Notes under the pieces: model-generated
Database searches by the model: none
The model's input: the letters and a program-made list of their open reading frames with translations, nothing else
What the model was told of the DNA's origin: nothing
Assembly: GCA_011364905.1 (NCBI GenBank)
Contig: RDNZ01000002.1
Location: forward strand, 101,994 to 165,993
Reading direction: 5' to 3'
Source of the DNA: Candidatus Thorarchaeota archaeon
GTDB taxonomy: Archaea; Asgardarchaeota; Thorarchaeia; Thorarchaeales; Thorarchaeaceae
Length of the DNA stretch: 64,000 bases
Part shown: piece by piece, positions 46,602 to 56,907 of the stretch
How the letters are laid out: every line of letters starts with the position of its first letter
Numbering within the stretch: the stretch's first letter is position 1
Translations under genes and position numbers: made by a program

Positions 46602-47785
46602 GCATCATCAAAGATTGATTGGCGATCTTCGACCTTTTCACCTTTGGAAATCAGACTTCGAAGCTTTAGAGCTATCTTACGATTTCCCAGCGCAATCCCG
46701 CCGACAACGACATCATCCTTAAAGACTGCTTTGAAGTATTTTCCGTTCTTGATATCAACTGATATTTTGGTCTCGTATTCAGGAGAGTCGGGATGAACAT
46801 TCCCCATACTTGTGAGGTCGATTCCAACGACCTGCAGTTGATTTGATGGAGTGATTCCATCGAATTTGTCGCTACCAAATTCCATCATATTCCGAGCAGC
46901 TATTCGTGCAGTGGCAGTCGCCCAGGGTATAATCCCATACCATTCGTTATTCCACTCCGCACAGTCCCCAGCTGCAAATACACCCTTTGCAGAGGTTTGC
47001 ATATGCTCATCGACACTGATGCCATGATGATAATCAATCCCCGAATTCTTAGCAATGATAGTATTGGAGCGAACCCCGGTTGCAATGACAACCAAGTCTC
47101 CCTCAATCTTATCACCCTGTTTGGAGATGATTCCAGTAGCATCCCTATCACCAGTAATGGCTTTACACTCAAACCCAAAGAGAACCTGAATTCCACGCTC
47201 CTCAATCTGCTTTGTCAGAACCTTACTACCTTCAGCGTCAAGTTGGATTGGGAGAAGATGCTTAGCGAAATCGACCACAATAGGATCGCCTCCAATCTCC
47301 TTCATTGCAGCAGCCAGTTCAATTCCAAGAATCCCCCCACCTATGACAATCTCTCTACCGGCCCCTTTCACAGCCTCCCGAATATCTAGAGCGTCATCAA
47401 GTGTCCGGATAACATGAACATTGTTCTTGTCGAGACCTTCAAAGGGAGGAATGAAAGGTCTGGAGCCAACAGCAATGAGTATTGAATCGTACTTACCATA
47501 GTCGTCACCTGTCGAGATGATTCTCAGTTTCTGGGTATCAATCTGAAAAACGGGCGTAGAGAGGTAAAGATTGACATCATTCTTCTCATACCAATCAAGA
47601 TCGTATCTGATTGTTTCTTTGATTGTACGACGATTTGCGACAAGGTCAATCAGATATGGTCGGGGGTAATACGGATGTCGCTCATCAGTAAAGAGATCAA
47701 TCTCAATCGACTTATCCTTGCTTCGAATCTCTCGAATGGCTGTTGTTGCTGCAACACCATTGCCGATTATAGCGAGCCTAGTCAT
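46598..47785 (-). CDS. FAD-dependent pyridine nucleotide-disulfide oxidoreductase (NADH oxidase/rubredoxin reductase-like)
   Basis: LAIIGNGVAATTAIREIRSKD, IGGGILGIELAAAMKEIGG, VIATGVRSNT, GVFAAGDCAEW. Confidence 0.9.
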   Translation of the reverse strand: MTRLAIIGNGVAATTAIREIRSKDKSIEIDLFTDERHPYYPRPYLIDLVANRRTIKETIRYDLDWYEKNDVNLYLSTPVFQIDTQKLRIISTGDDYGKYDSILIAVGSRPFIPPFEGLDKNNVHVIRTLDDALDIREAVKGAGREIVIGGGILGIELAAAMKEIGGDPIVVDFAKHLLPIQLDAEGSKVLTKQIEERGIQVLFGFECKAITGDRDATGIISKQGDKIEGDLVVIATGVRSNTIIAKNSGIDYHHGISVDEHMQTSAKGVFAAGDCAEWNNEWYGIIPWATATARIAARNMMEFGSDKFDGITPSNQLQVVGIDLTSMGNVHPDSPEYETKISVDIKNGKYFKAVFKDDVVVGGIALGNRKIALKLRSLISKGEKVEDRQSIFDDA

Positions 47786-47857
47786 GTCTTGTTTCTCCTC
47801 TGAGTCAGGAGAGGTTCACCCCCTTATTGAGTATGTCGCAATGTCTGTAAGTTTCAA

Positions 47858-48664
47858 GTGAGAACTCATACGTCACACTTTTTTAATAGCAGGTCATTCG
47901 CTCCCGTTGTGAGCGAGCGAATGTCGCAATTCAATCTTGTAAAGGCAATCCTATTTGATATGCACCAGACGATAACGGATATGACAGAAGGATTCCTGAG
48001 CTTGACCAGAAAGGTGGCTATAGAAGCAGGATTTGATCTTCTACGGCATTCCGACGATGACTTAATCCAGGCTTTTGCAGAATTTCAAGAATGGTTTGAT
48101 CAGTATCAGATAGGCCAGGATGTCAACATTCACTTTGGCAATGAAGTAGAACATTGGACTGAGCCCAATAGAGTCATTTTCCGAGCCCTTGGATTTGAGG
48201 ATATCCCCGTAGACACACTCATTTCTATTGAGAAAAGCTGGAGAGAGAATCTGAAGACTCAGGAAATTCTAAATGAAACTGCCAAATCAACAATGTTCGA
48301 GTTGTATAATAGAGGGTATCACATAGGCATCTGTACTCGGCGGTCATATGATCCGACTGAACGTCTAAGGAGATGGGGGCTTTTCAAAATCCTATCCTCT
48401 ATACAGTGGACCTCTGTACCAGGATATGCAAAGCCTCATCCTTTTACTCTAATCCTTGCCGCTAGTGAGATTGGAGTGAATCCTCTGAAATGTGCGTATG
48501 TTGGTGATTCCTTCGAAGTAGATATTCTGGCTGCTCAACGAGCAAGTATGATACCGATACTCACAACATGGGCAAGAACTGATCAAGCGGAGAAAGCATC
48601 TGAGGATATCCACATTATTAATGAAATTTCAGAACTGCTGGATTTGTTTCCTGATAGGAATTAG
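47858..48664 (+). CDS. HAD-superfamily hydrolase
   Basis: ILFDMHQTITDMTEGF motif I, GICTRRS motif II, YVGDSFEVDILAAQRASM motif IV. Likely start is ATG 47921. Confidence 0.8.
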   Translation: MRTHTSHFFNSRSFAPVVSERMSQFNLVKAILFDMHQTITDMTEGFLSLTRKVAIEAGFDLLRHSDDDLIQAFAEFQEWFDQYQIGQDVNIHFGNEVEHWTEPNRVIFRALGFEDIPVDTLISIEKSWRENLKTQEILNETAKSTMFELYNRGYHIGICTRRSYDPTERLRRWGLFKILSSIQWTSVPGYAKPHPFTLILAASEIGVNPLKCAYVGDSFEVDILAAQRASMIPILTTWARTDQAEKASEDIHIINEISELLDLFPDRN

Positions 48665-48666
48665 TC

Positions 48667-49998
48667 CTAATTCTTCTCCGTGTTTGACTCGTCTGTTTCT
48701 GAAGGCAACTGACTTTTTGAACTGGTCTTGTCTTTTCGCCGAGTGACTCTCTGTATCATTCTATCTAGCCATATAAGCACGTTCTGCTTGAAGGATGATC
48801 CAAGACGAGCCGGAAGTATCATAGTACTAAGCAAAACTCGGATAGCCTTGTCTTTCATTGTTGCTTTTTCAGGATAACCAATGTATGCAAGAGGATGCTC
48901 ACGTATTATATCCTCCAAGGCGACTACAAGAGCCTCTTTTGCTAACTGAGAAAGATCTAGCCCCTTGAAGACATCGCTACTGCTAAAGTCCTTCTTTTCA
49001 ATGACACTCTTCCATTTGAGATACTTTGCTTTCTCAGTGATGTCAGTCAATGCATAGGCGAGTTCACTAATATATGGAACAAGAATCTTCTGAACCTCAG
49101 TCGGTGTAGGCTCGTGCGCTAATTCGTTATGCACCATTTCAATTGCACGAAACTGTTCAAGCGGAGGTGAGAACCAGAGTTCATGAAGCAAACCCTCTAT
49201 CAAACGAAGAGTCTTCCTATCTCTCTCCTCAATATGGTCTGGGATTCTATCAAACACCTTTTCCATTGCTTTGTTAACAGATGTGCCACTCAAATCCCTC
49301 CAAATCCGATCCAACTTAACGACTGCTTTTGCATATCTATGGAACTTGAAATCTAGGGATTTCTCAATGTCTATTGACGTCAGGACATCGATAGACCGTA
49401 CATTAAATGTAGTTGCGCCTCCAGCGATATCCCACAAGCGCTTAGTCAAAGAGGCAATAATGCCTAATGATTTTGGACATTCGATTCGAAGCGCATGGTC
49501 TCCGGGTGAAGCCACAAGGAAACAGGTCTTTAGTGCTTCATCCAGCGATGAAAAGGACGAGAGGTCTGTTGGAAAAAGGTCCATTGCACCATGTCCAGCA
49601 GTGGACCATGCAGAAAGATGGCCGGTTTTCGTGTCATGCTCAACGATAACTCGTTCCTTATCACCAAGATGGTCGAACTGCTGCGTAAAGCCTTTTGAGT
49701 AAGCCATCACGGCATATAACACATAGCGTTCCTTTGTTGGTTCAAGACCAGGCATTTTCAAAACAAGGCCCACGGCATCAAGTGGTTTCCCTTCGGAAAG
49801 CCATGCACCAGTTGCCTGATCAAACTCCCAGTGGTCACCCAACTGATAGAAAACTTCACGCAGACTCCTAAGGTCCATCGCTTCTTGAGCTTTCTTGAGA
49901 GTCTCTTGCTCCCACTGCTCATAGGCACGCAACATCTTGGCCATACTCTTTCTCTCGAGTTCAAGCCATTGCGTTTCTATCTTGAGCTTGACCTTCAA
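48667..49998 (-). CDS. Uncharacterised 443-aa protein
   Basis: Long ORF, no recognised motif. Confidence 0.6.
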   Translation of the reverse strand: MKVKLKIETQWLELERKSMAKMLRAYEQWEQETLKKAQEAMDLRSLREVFYQLGDHWEFDQATGAWLSEGKPLDAVGLVLKMPGLEPTKERYVLYAVMAYSKGFTQQFDHLGDKERVIVEHDTKTGHLSAWSTAGHGAMDLFPTDLSSFSSLDEALKTCFLVASPGDHALRIECPKSLGIIASLTKRLWDIAGGATTFNVRSIDVLTSIDIEKSLDFKFHRYAKAVVKLDRIWRDLSGTSVNKAMEKVFDRIPDHIEERDRKTLRLIEGLLHELWFSPPLEQFRAIEMVHNELAHEPTPTEVQKILVPYISELAYALTDITEKAKYLKWKSVIEKKDFSSSDVFKGLDLSQLAKEALVVALEDIIREHPLAYIGYPEKATMKDKAIRVLLSTMILPARLGSSFKQNVLIWLDRMIQRVTRRKDKTSSKSQLPSETDESNTEKN

Positions 49999-50108
49999 CT
50001 GGGATTCCTCGCAGGAAATATTCTTAGTGCTTTCTTAGCAATTGTGGTTCAAAACTGGATTACTAGTGAGACCACTTATGGATATCGAATAAGTGAAGAT
50101 AAAGGGCG

Positions 50109-51131
50109 CTACATAAACTGAGCTGCCACCTCCGAAACAACGGCAGCAGTAGTCTTCGAGGAATCAGTGATTTGTGAAGGCTCAGTTACGTAGGATGAAC
50201 GATTACACACCGAAAAAGATGACAACTGATTGTATACTCCTAAAACTGATTGAGCTGGGGTATCTATCATTTCTAGGTTCCAACCATTAATGGAGAGAAT
50301 ATTGGAGTTGAGCAAACGCTCTCGTAGTGATGACAGGACTTCAGTTCTTGCTGACACAGAGATCCTTTCTGATTCATTCGATGGAAATCCAAGATGATAA
50401 ATTAGAGTCGTTTCCGCGTCAACATTAACCGCAACGCCAAAATCAACCAGGATAAGTTTTCCGCGTCGCTTAAGCAGTTCTGCAAAGAATTTGGGTTCAA
50501 CCGAACCAAGGACAGTATCAATCCCTTTTAATCGAGTATCAACATAGTATTCGAGATGAGACAGATCATCCTCGAAACCGAAATTGCGCTTGGTTCTATA
50601 GCCACTTAGATAACTCATGAGAGCCGCTATGAGGAAAACGAGTGCTCCAACAATGCAAAGAGGATAAGAACTAAGTTTCAGGAAGTACATTGTTGAGGAG
50701 AGAGCGGCCCATACGAAAATCCCAAACCAAGCAAGATCACTCAAGTCATCGAGCGTCCCTTTGTCATATTTGCTAATCTGAAGGTCCATTTTTTCGAAAA
50801 CAAGAGAGATATCGCCGAGATTGAGCTCCGCTTTGTGGAGAGAATGGTCGTGATTGAGTTGTGCCGGATCAATAAAGCGGAGACTCTCACGAGTAGACAC
50901 TCCTAAATCATAGTAAGCGCGGGTGGCTGGAATACCGAAGGCAATTTGAGATCCGAACAACAGAAGACCAGACAAGACTCCCGGAGTTGTAGAGCAAACC
51001 AACATCAGAAATAGACTATACACGAATCCGATAAGCAGACTGAAAGAAAGAATCAAGAGATGATTTCTTCTGACACTATAGATATCAATTAGGACCAGTT
51101 GCTTTGAAGAAATCTCTGCCAACAAACTCAA
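50109..51131 (-). CDS. Uncharacterised membrane protein (340 aa)
   Basis: Two TM hairpins (HLLILSFSLLIGFVYSLFLMLVC..., LSSYPLCIVGALVFLIAALMSYL) plus soluble regions. Confidence 0.6.
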   Translation of the reverse strand: MSLLAEISSKQLVLIDIYSVRRNHLLILSFSLLIGFVYSLFLMLVCSTTPGVLSGLLLFGSQIAFGIPATRAYYDLGVSTRESLRFIDPAQLNHDHSLHKAELNLGDISLVFEKMDLQISKYDKGTLDDLSDLAWFGIFVWAALSSTMYFLKLSSYPLCIVGALVFLIAALMSYLSGYRTKRNFGFEDDLSHLEYYVDTRLKGIDTVLGSVEPKFFAELLKRRGKLILVDFGVAVNVDAETTLIYHLGFPSNESERISVSARTEVLSSLRERLLNSNILSINGWNLEMIDTPAQSVLGVYNQLSSFSVCNRSSYVTEPSQITDSSKTTAAVVSEVAAQFM

Positions 51132-51215
51132 TTTCTCTGCTCCTCGCTATTCAGAGTGATGGAGCGGTTTAAAGCCTTGATGTTTAAAGCGGCACCCTAT
51201 GGTTCCTGTTTGGAT

Positions 51216-51614
51216 TCAATCAATGAAGAAGATGTCGCCTTGGTTTTCAGCCGCTTTGATACGAATGTGCATATCGTCTTCTAAGACATAAGTTGCATCA
51301 ACTACTTTCACCAGTGCTATTGCACTGTGTTGAGTTGCATGAGCCGCAAACTGACTTATTGATTCGCCAAATTCCGCGACAACAGCTTTTGCGTTTTCGA
51401 ACAATTCGTCTAATGCTGCAGGGTGGTCGTAGAAGTATGACTCCAAATCATGATGAAGAACAGGGATCAGGTCCGAAGTCCATTTTCTTTGAAGATCATC
51501 CGGTTTACAGATTATTACAACCCTGCCAGAGAACTCTCCAGCTTCACTTACGGATTCGCCTCTGAGAATTGGAAAAACTGGTGCATCTTTCTCTGCATTC
51601 ACAGTATAGCACAC
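51216..51614 (-). CDS. Stand-alone PEP-utilising-enzyme mobile (phosphohistidine-like) domain protein
   Basis: GESVSEAGEFSGRVVIICKPDDL ... AKAVVAEFGESISQFAAHATQHSAIALVKVVDATYVLEDDMHIRI. Confidence 0.6.
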   Translation of the reverse strand: MCYTVNAEKDAPVFPILRGESVSEAGEFSGRVVIICKPDDLQRKWTSDLIPVLHHDLESYFYDHPAALDELFENAKAVVAEFGESISQFAAHATQHSAIALVKVVDATYVLEDDMHIRIKAAENQGDIFFID

Positions 51615-51747
51615 TCTTCTAGTTGAAGACCATCGTCAAACGGTTTGGAGAAGGCGAACTTTAACATTTCGGAGAGTAGTAATTTTGGAGATTTCAGCTA
51701 CCTTCATCCTAATAACCAGTAGGAATCATGTTGAGTACGGTGCTTCT

Positions 51748-52275
51748 ATGGCCGTATACGAATTCGAAAATAGGAAACCGATAATCGGTAAAACATCATA
51801 TGTGAATCATTCTGCTTCAATAATCGGAAAGGTCACCATTGGTGAAGAGTGCTATATTGCTCCGGGAGCTTCAGTGAAAGGAGACTATGGCGAGATTCGG
51901 ATTGGAAATGGAACAAGTATACAGGATAATGTGATTGTTCATGCTCGCCCGGGTGAATTGACCGTGATTGGTGACAATGTGACATTGGGACATGGATGCA
52001 TTGTTCATAATGCTACAGTGAAGGATGAAGCTGTTATTGGAATGGGTGCCATTGTTTCCGATTATGCAGTGGTGGGCAAATGGGCAGTAGTTGGAGAAGG
52101 CGCAGTGATTAAAGCGCGGTTCGAAGTTCCTGATGAAAAGATAGCAGTTGGTGTGCCAGCCAAAATAATCGGCGACATCCAGGATCATCATCGTGAAGAG
52201 CTTTCTCGATTCAAGTCAATCTATCGCGATCTTGCGGGTAGATATCCTGTAGGACTGAAGAAGCTCAAGGACTAA
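51748..52275 (+). CDS. Left-handed beta-helix hexapeptide protein (gamma-carbonic anhydrase family)
   Basis: SIIGKVTIGEECYIAPGASVKGDYGEIRIGNGTSIQDNVIVHARPGELTVIGDNVTLGHGCIVHNATVKDEAVIGMGAIV. Confidence 0.85.
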   Translation: MAVYEFENRKPIIGKTSYVNHSASIIGKVTIGEECYIAPGASVKGDYGEIRIGNGTSIQDNVIVHARPGELTVIGDNVTLGHGCIVHNATVKDEAVIGMGAIVSDYAVVGKWAVVGEGAVIKARFEVPDEKIAVGVPAKIIGDIQDHHREELSRFKSIYRDLAGRYPVGLKKLKD

Positions 52276-52320
52276 GTCCAGAAAGAAGAGAAAGGAGAGG
52301 GCGAAACACCCTCTCACCAA

Positions 52321-53085
52321 TTAAACAAGTGATACCATCCGGTCTCTGTTAAATTTACTGAAAGCTAAAGCCCATGTGACTATGAATAAGACTGACGCAA
52401 TTAAAATAGTGATGATATCGGAGAACCAAATTGCGGCAGGATCAATTGCGCCTCCAGAATCCAAAGACACTAAAGGAAGGAGCATTGGGATCATAAAGAT
52501 CATCACTGATGCCCCAGAAACCTGATATGCTTCGTAAACCCGTGAAACCCTTCCACTGATTAGAATCATAACCGAATTCATTGCAAGAATCACTAGTGGC
52601 CCTGCTGTGAGAAGAAGAACCAGCCCAGTGATATCGGGAAACAACATCGGTGGATAGCCTGCAATCAAAAACATGGCTATAGTCGCAATCTCTGTAATCA
52701 CAATGGAACCCAAAAGCAAGACAATACTGGGTATGAATGAACTTAGAACCTTGCCAGTGAGTAACTCACGGTCGGTCAATGGCGTACATAAAAGTGGTTC
52801 AAGTGTATTTTGTTCTCGCTCTCCAACCAGTGCATTAGCCGCGATTAGTGATGCAGGGATAATAGCAACCAATCCCAACATCGGAGACATTAATGGACTT
52901 ACCATTTGCATAATGACTAATAGATCTGTAGCGTTAGCAGCTGTAAATACCAACAGTCCAACAGTCCCAATAGCCATTATGGGTCCAATCGCCGCAGTAA
53001 AGATGAGTCCATACTTCACATAGCTCACTTTCATAGCCATGCTAAGATCTGTTCTGGCGACAATCATGGATTTATTCAGAGCCAT
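52321..53085 (-). CDS. ABC transporter permease (ABC-2 type)
   Basis: Multi-TM with LVGEREQNTLEPLLCTPLTDRELLTGK; adjacent to ABC ATPase. Confidence 0.85.
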   Translation of the reverse strand: MALNKSMIVARTDLSMAMKVSYVKYGLIFTAAIGPIMAIGTVGLLVFTAANATDLLVIMQMVSPLMSPMLGLVAIIPASLIAANALVGEREQNTLEPLLCTPLTDRELLTGKVLSSFIPSIVLLLGSIVITEIATIAMFLIAGYPPMLFPDITGLVLLLTAGPLVILAMNSVMILISGRVSRVYEAYQVSGASVMIFMIPMLLPLVSLDSGGAIDPAAIWFSDIITILIASVLFIVTWALAFSKFNRDRMVSLV

Positions 53086-54026
53086 TATACATCCCCCTCT
53101 TTTACAACGTCCAGATAGAGGTCTTCAAGTGTAGCTTCTTCTTCAGCAAACTCCACGATTTTAATACCAGCGAACAAGAGAGATTGCATCAAGGCAGAGT
53201 TATTGGTAGTAGGATCTTCAATAGTGACGATTATTGAGTCCACTTCTTCTTTAACCTCCTGTACAAAGTCCATCGATTTTGCTATGGAGCTTGCCTTCTC
53301 TATATCGCCCACGATTCGGATTCTGAACTCTTGTTTTGCCAAAAGCTTTTCGCGCAGTTCCTGAGTGTTGCCTTCTAAAAGAATCTTGCCTTCGTCAATA
53401 ATCGCAATCCGATTACAGACTCTCTGAACTTCAGGAAGGTTGTGTGAGTTGATGAAAAATGTCTGACCGTATTGTCTTGAAAGATTAAGTATCAAGTCTC
53501 TCACACGCTTTGCAGCAATTGGATCAAGAGCTGAGGTAGGTTCATCGAGTAGAAGGACCCGGGGTCTATGAAGCATTGCTCTACACAAGGCAAGTCTTTG
53601 CCGATTACCTGTACTCAACTCGCCAGCTTTGTCATCCTTTCTATCCCATAATCCCATGAAGGTAAGTAGCTCCTCAATCCTCTCAGGTAACTCTTCTTCA
53701 GGAACACTATAGAGCTTTCCAAAATACACCAGGTTTTCATATGCTGTAAGTGAAGGATAGACGGTGTGATTACCCTCCTCAGGTAGAACCCCAGTTATCT
53801 CACGAACTCTCACTGGATCCTCAATGATGTCAAATTCACACACAACAGCTGTCCCATCTGTGGGACGTAATAATGTACTAAGTAGTCGAGTGGTCGTTGA
53901 TTTGCCAGCGCCATTCGGCCCCAGAAGACCAAAGATGGTTCCCCCAGGTATATTGAGCTCCATATGATCTACAGCAACCAAATCTCCAAAATTCTTTGTG
54001 AGTCCAGAGATAACTACTTCATCCAA
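53085..54026 (-). CDS. ABC transporter ATP-binding protein
   Basis: GLLGPNGAGKSTTTRLLSTLLRPTDG, LSTGNRQRLALCRAMLHRPRVLLLDEPTSALDP. Confidence 0.95.
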   Translation of the reverse strand: MDEVVISGLTKNFGDLVAVDHMELNIPGGTIFGLLGPNGAGKSTTTRLLSTLLRPTDGTAVVCEFDIIEDPVRVREITGVLPEEGNHTVYPSLTAYENLVYFGKLYSVPEEELPERIEELLTFMGLWDRKDDKAGELSTGNRQRLALCRAMLHRPRVLLLDEPTSALDPIAAKRVRDLILNLSRQYGQTFFINSHNLPEVQRVCNRIAIIDEGKILLEGNTQELREKLLAKQEFRIRIVGDIEKASSIAKSMDFVQEVKEEVDSIIVTIEDPTTNNSALMQSLLFAGIKIVEFAEEEATLEDLYLDVVKEGDV

Positions 54027-54108
54027 TTGGGCAGCACCTCGGGTTTTGGAGATACTCGCTAGGATAAAAAGGTGATTGAAAAGGAACGATTGTTTTCAAT
54101 GAATTGCG

Positions 54109-54366
54109 TCATACGCGTATCATCTTCTCGACGACCGCAGTCTGAGTTTCTTTAATCCCTGGAATCTTGTGTATCTTCTGGACAGTGATTTCATAGAGTT
54201 CCTCAAGACTGTTAGTTTCCAAAAGGACAACTACATCATAATTTCCAGTGGTCACAGCAACGTTGGTGACCTCGTCAATCTTTTTGATCGATTCTACTAT
54301 CTCATCAGTTTTTCCAAGTTCAACGTCCATTAGAATATACGCGTGTATCTTGTCAGTCATTATCAA
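54109..54366 (-). CDS. Stand-alone Lrp/AsnC ligand-binding (RAM) domain protein
   Basis: IHAYILMDVELGKTDEIVESIKKIDEVTNVAVTTGNYDVVVLLETNSLEELYEITVQKIHKIPGIKETQTAVV. Confidence 0.85.
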   Translation of the reverse strand: MIMTDKIHAYILMDVELGKTDEIVESIKKIDEVTNVAVTTGNYDVVVLLETNSLEELYEITVQKIHKIPGIKETQTAVVEKMIRV

Positions 54367-54382
54367 TTACTCCATCTTTCAA

Positions 54383-55642
54383 TTAACTATACTCTTTCAT
54401 CACCACGAGAGTTTCAACGTCCTCAATCCCTTCAATCTTCTGGATTTTCTTTAGAATCAAGGAACGTGTCTTTGTCATGTTCCTACTCCTAACCTTAAGC
54501 ATATAGTCGTGAGGCCCTGCAAGAGCAGCCGCTGATTCTACACCTTTTATTTCGAACAGCTTAGGAAGCAAATCACCGGTCAAGGGTTTCACATGAATGA
54601 GCACAAGCGATCGGACATCTGAAGCCTCCAATGCAACAACCCCTATCACAACAAGGATTATGCCAAAAATCTTCAATGACCATAAAAACACATCAGCATC
54701 AATCACACCAAATGCACCAAGAAACAGGAAGTTACCTATCAAAGTCACAGGGATTCCAAGAACAACCGAAATCGATGATAGTGAGTTTACAACAGCCATT
54801 TTCCCTCGACCTAGGGCTCGTACATACATTACTATGGAAAGGAAAGCGGTGATGGAACCTCCCACCATATATCCCAATAATGGCATGAATTGAGTCAACA
54901 TCGATTGCCAAGAAGATTCGCTCATGAAGGGAAGAGCGAGAAAACTCATGACACTGTTTAGAATCAGCAATGTCCAGATTCTCATGTTCAATGAGTCAAC
55001 ATGAAGTCCCGGTGCGATTTCATATCGTTTTGTAAGTCTCTGATAGTAAGTCACTAGCGCCGAGGATACGTTTAGAGGAACTAGCACTATCAAAAGAGTA
55101 AGGGCATCAAAGCCACTTGGAGTTGCACCTACAAGCAAGACGCCAAACAGAATTGAGATGATTGATTGGACCTCAATAATTGTGGGTGTGTCTTTTTCTG
55201 CAAGCAGGTCGCCAATCAATAGGTAGATAATAACCAACTGACCGTAGGGAAGAACAGTGGATGCATCAGACGAGCCTGCTAGAAGATAATAGCACAAGAC
55301 TGAGATACCAGCAAAGACGCCTGCTATTAGAATGTAAACCATGGGTTTCTTAGGAAGTAATCGGAGTCTATCAAAGTCTGGATCAAGACTATATCCCAAG
55401 GACCGTTTTTTCCCGTTTATCGTGCGTTTTATACTCAGGAATATGAGTACGAGGAGGGTCACAACGAAGCTTGTCCATTGAGCTAGGAATCCGTAGGAGA
55501 GATAGTCGATATTCACCGTGTTTAGGGCAACAATATCGAAGGAAACAGAGAATGTTCGTAATACCCCTGAACCCAAAGCGAGTGAATAGAAAATCGTCGA
55601 TGCAGAACGACGACTAACAGGTCTCTCACTACGACTGCTCAC
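54383..55642 (-). CDS. EamA/DMT-type transporter with C-terminal RAM (Lrp/AsnC-type) domain
   Basis: Ten-TM-like N-terminus; C-terminal LVLIHVKPLTGDLLPKLFEIKGVESAAALAGPHDYMLKVRSRNMTKTRSLILKKIQKIEGIEDVETLVVMKEYS. Confidence 0.75.
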   Translation of the reverse strand: MSSRSERPVSRRSASTIFYSLALGSGVLRTFSVSFDIVALNTVNIDYLSYGFLAQWTSFVVTLLVLIFLSIKRTINGKKRSLGYSLDPDFDRLRLLPKKPMVYILIAGVFAGISVLCYYLLAGSSDASTVLPYGQLVIIYLLIGDLLAEKDTPTIIEVQSIISILFGVLLVGATPSGFDALTLLIVLVPLNVSSALVTYYQRLTKRYEIAPGLHVDSLNMRIWTLLILNSVMSFLALPFMSESSWQSMLTQFMPLLGYMVGGSITAFLSIVMYVRALGRGKMAVVNSLSSISVVLGIPVTLIGNFLFLGAFGVIDADVFLWSLKIFGIILVVIGVVALEASDVRSLVLIHVKPLTGDLLPKLFEIKGVESAAALAGPHDYMLKVRSRNMTKTRSLILKKIQKIEGIEDVETLVVMKEYS

Positions 55643-55700
55643 TCATACTATCCCCCAACTCTAACCTAAACTGCGCTGCTATAATGGTATTCCGTGAATT

Positions 55701-56900
55701 CTATTCCTCTTCAGCTTCTTCTGCTGAATTTTCAATGATGGATTCAGGCGCTTCGGTTTTCTCTTCCTCAGCAGACTCACCGCTGGAAACTTCAGATTCT
55801 GATTCAACCTCAGTAGCGTCCTCTAGGGTTTCCTCTTCCTCTTGTTTCCGTGATCGTTTCTTTGGTCTCCTCTTCTTGTCATCGGTCACTTGTCGTTGAG
55901 CAAGAATGAATTCGTCAAAGGTGAGCCGCTTTCCTGACTGAAGTTTCTCAACTGCCTCTTCTGCGCGTTCGCGTTCTTGGGCCTTTTGATAGTCGCGCAT
56001 CTCTTGCCGTTCAATATCACGTTTTTCGACCGTGACTTTCCTTAGTTTTCCCTGAATCTCCTCTATTTGCGTACGAAATTCCTTGAGCTTGGCTTCGCCC
56101 TCTTTGACTTTCTTCAACCATTCAACGAAGTTCTTGTGTGCTGTGTCAGCTGACTTCTTGTACTCCTCAAGCTGAGGACGTATCCGCACCACCTCTTGAT
56201 GATGAATCTGTGACTGCTCAGAAAGCTCGATGACCTTCTCATGAGCTTCTGAAGCCTCTTCCTTGAGTTTTCTTGCAAGTCTTCGGAGCTCGCTAATTCG
56301 GTCCTGCTTTTCTTTCTCTTGGCCAATTTTAACAAGCTTGGTTTCAATCTTGGCGATTTCCTCGACAATAGCTAACTCTTCATCTCTTGTAAGCTGATCA
56401 GTCTGTTGTCGCCACTCCAGTTCTTCAACTCGACGCATCATTCTACGTTGGTCAGTTGAGGGACTTCCAACAAGGTTGCTACGCAATTCGCGAATTTCAT
56501 CATAAACACTCTTCAATTGAGCATGAATAGCAGTCCTTCGCTCTTTGGCTTCCGAGATATCTTTGTTTATCGCATCACGAGCTTCGCGCTCTGCCTTTAC
56601 GGATTCAATGAGCCCTCGCACTTCCTTATTGTGGTCGTCTCGAATTGTTTTGTATTCCCTCATTTTATCCCGGTCGCGTCTGAGAACCTCAAGTTCGTCC
56701 CGAGCTTGTATTTTGAGTTCCCGGAGCTTTGTCCTCAGGAATTCAACATCTTCTGGTTTGGCTTCTGCAGCTTCAGTCAAAGGTAATTCTGTCCTTAGAA
56801 TTTCGTTTTGCAGGTCCTGCATAGCAGGACGGATTTCGTTCACCCAAACGGGTGTAAGATAGACCTCAATCGAAAAGAGCCTTCTTAAAAGGTTTCGCAT
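55701..56900 (-). CDS. Long coiled-coil protein with acidic C-terminus
   Basis: Start reassigned to MRNLLRRLFSIEVYL (ATG ending at 56900) to avoid overlap with the ATP-grasp gene; heptad-rich 56700-55900. Confidence 0.75.
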   Translation of the reverse strand: MRNLLRRLFSIEVYLTPVWVNEIRPAMQDLQNEILRTELPLTEAAEAKPEDVEFLRTKLRELKIQARDELEVLRRDRDKMREYKTIRDDHNKEVRGLIESVKAEREARDAINKDISEAKERRTAIHAQLKSVYDEIRELRSNLVGSPSTDQRRMMRRVEELEWRQQTDQLTRDEELAIVEEIAKIETKLVKIGQEKEKQDRISELRRLARKLKEEASEAHEKVIELSEQSQIHHQEVVRIRPQLEEYKKSADTAHKNFVEWLKKVKEGEAKLKEFRTQIEEIQGKLRKVTVEKRDIERQEMRDYQKAQERERAEEAVEKLQSGKRLTFDEFILAQRQVTDDKKRRPKKRSRKQEEEETLEDATEVESESEVSSGESAEEEKTEAPESIIENSAEEAEEE

Positions 56901-56907
56901 GGAACGC

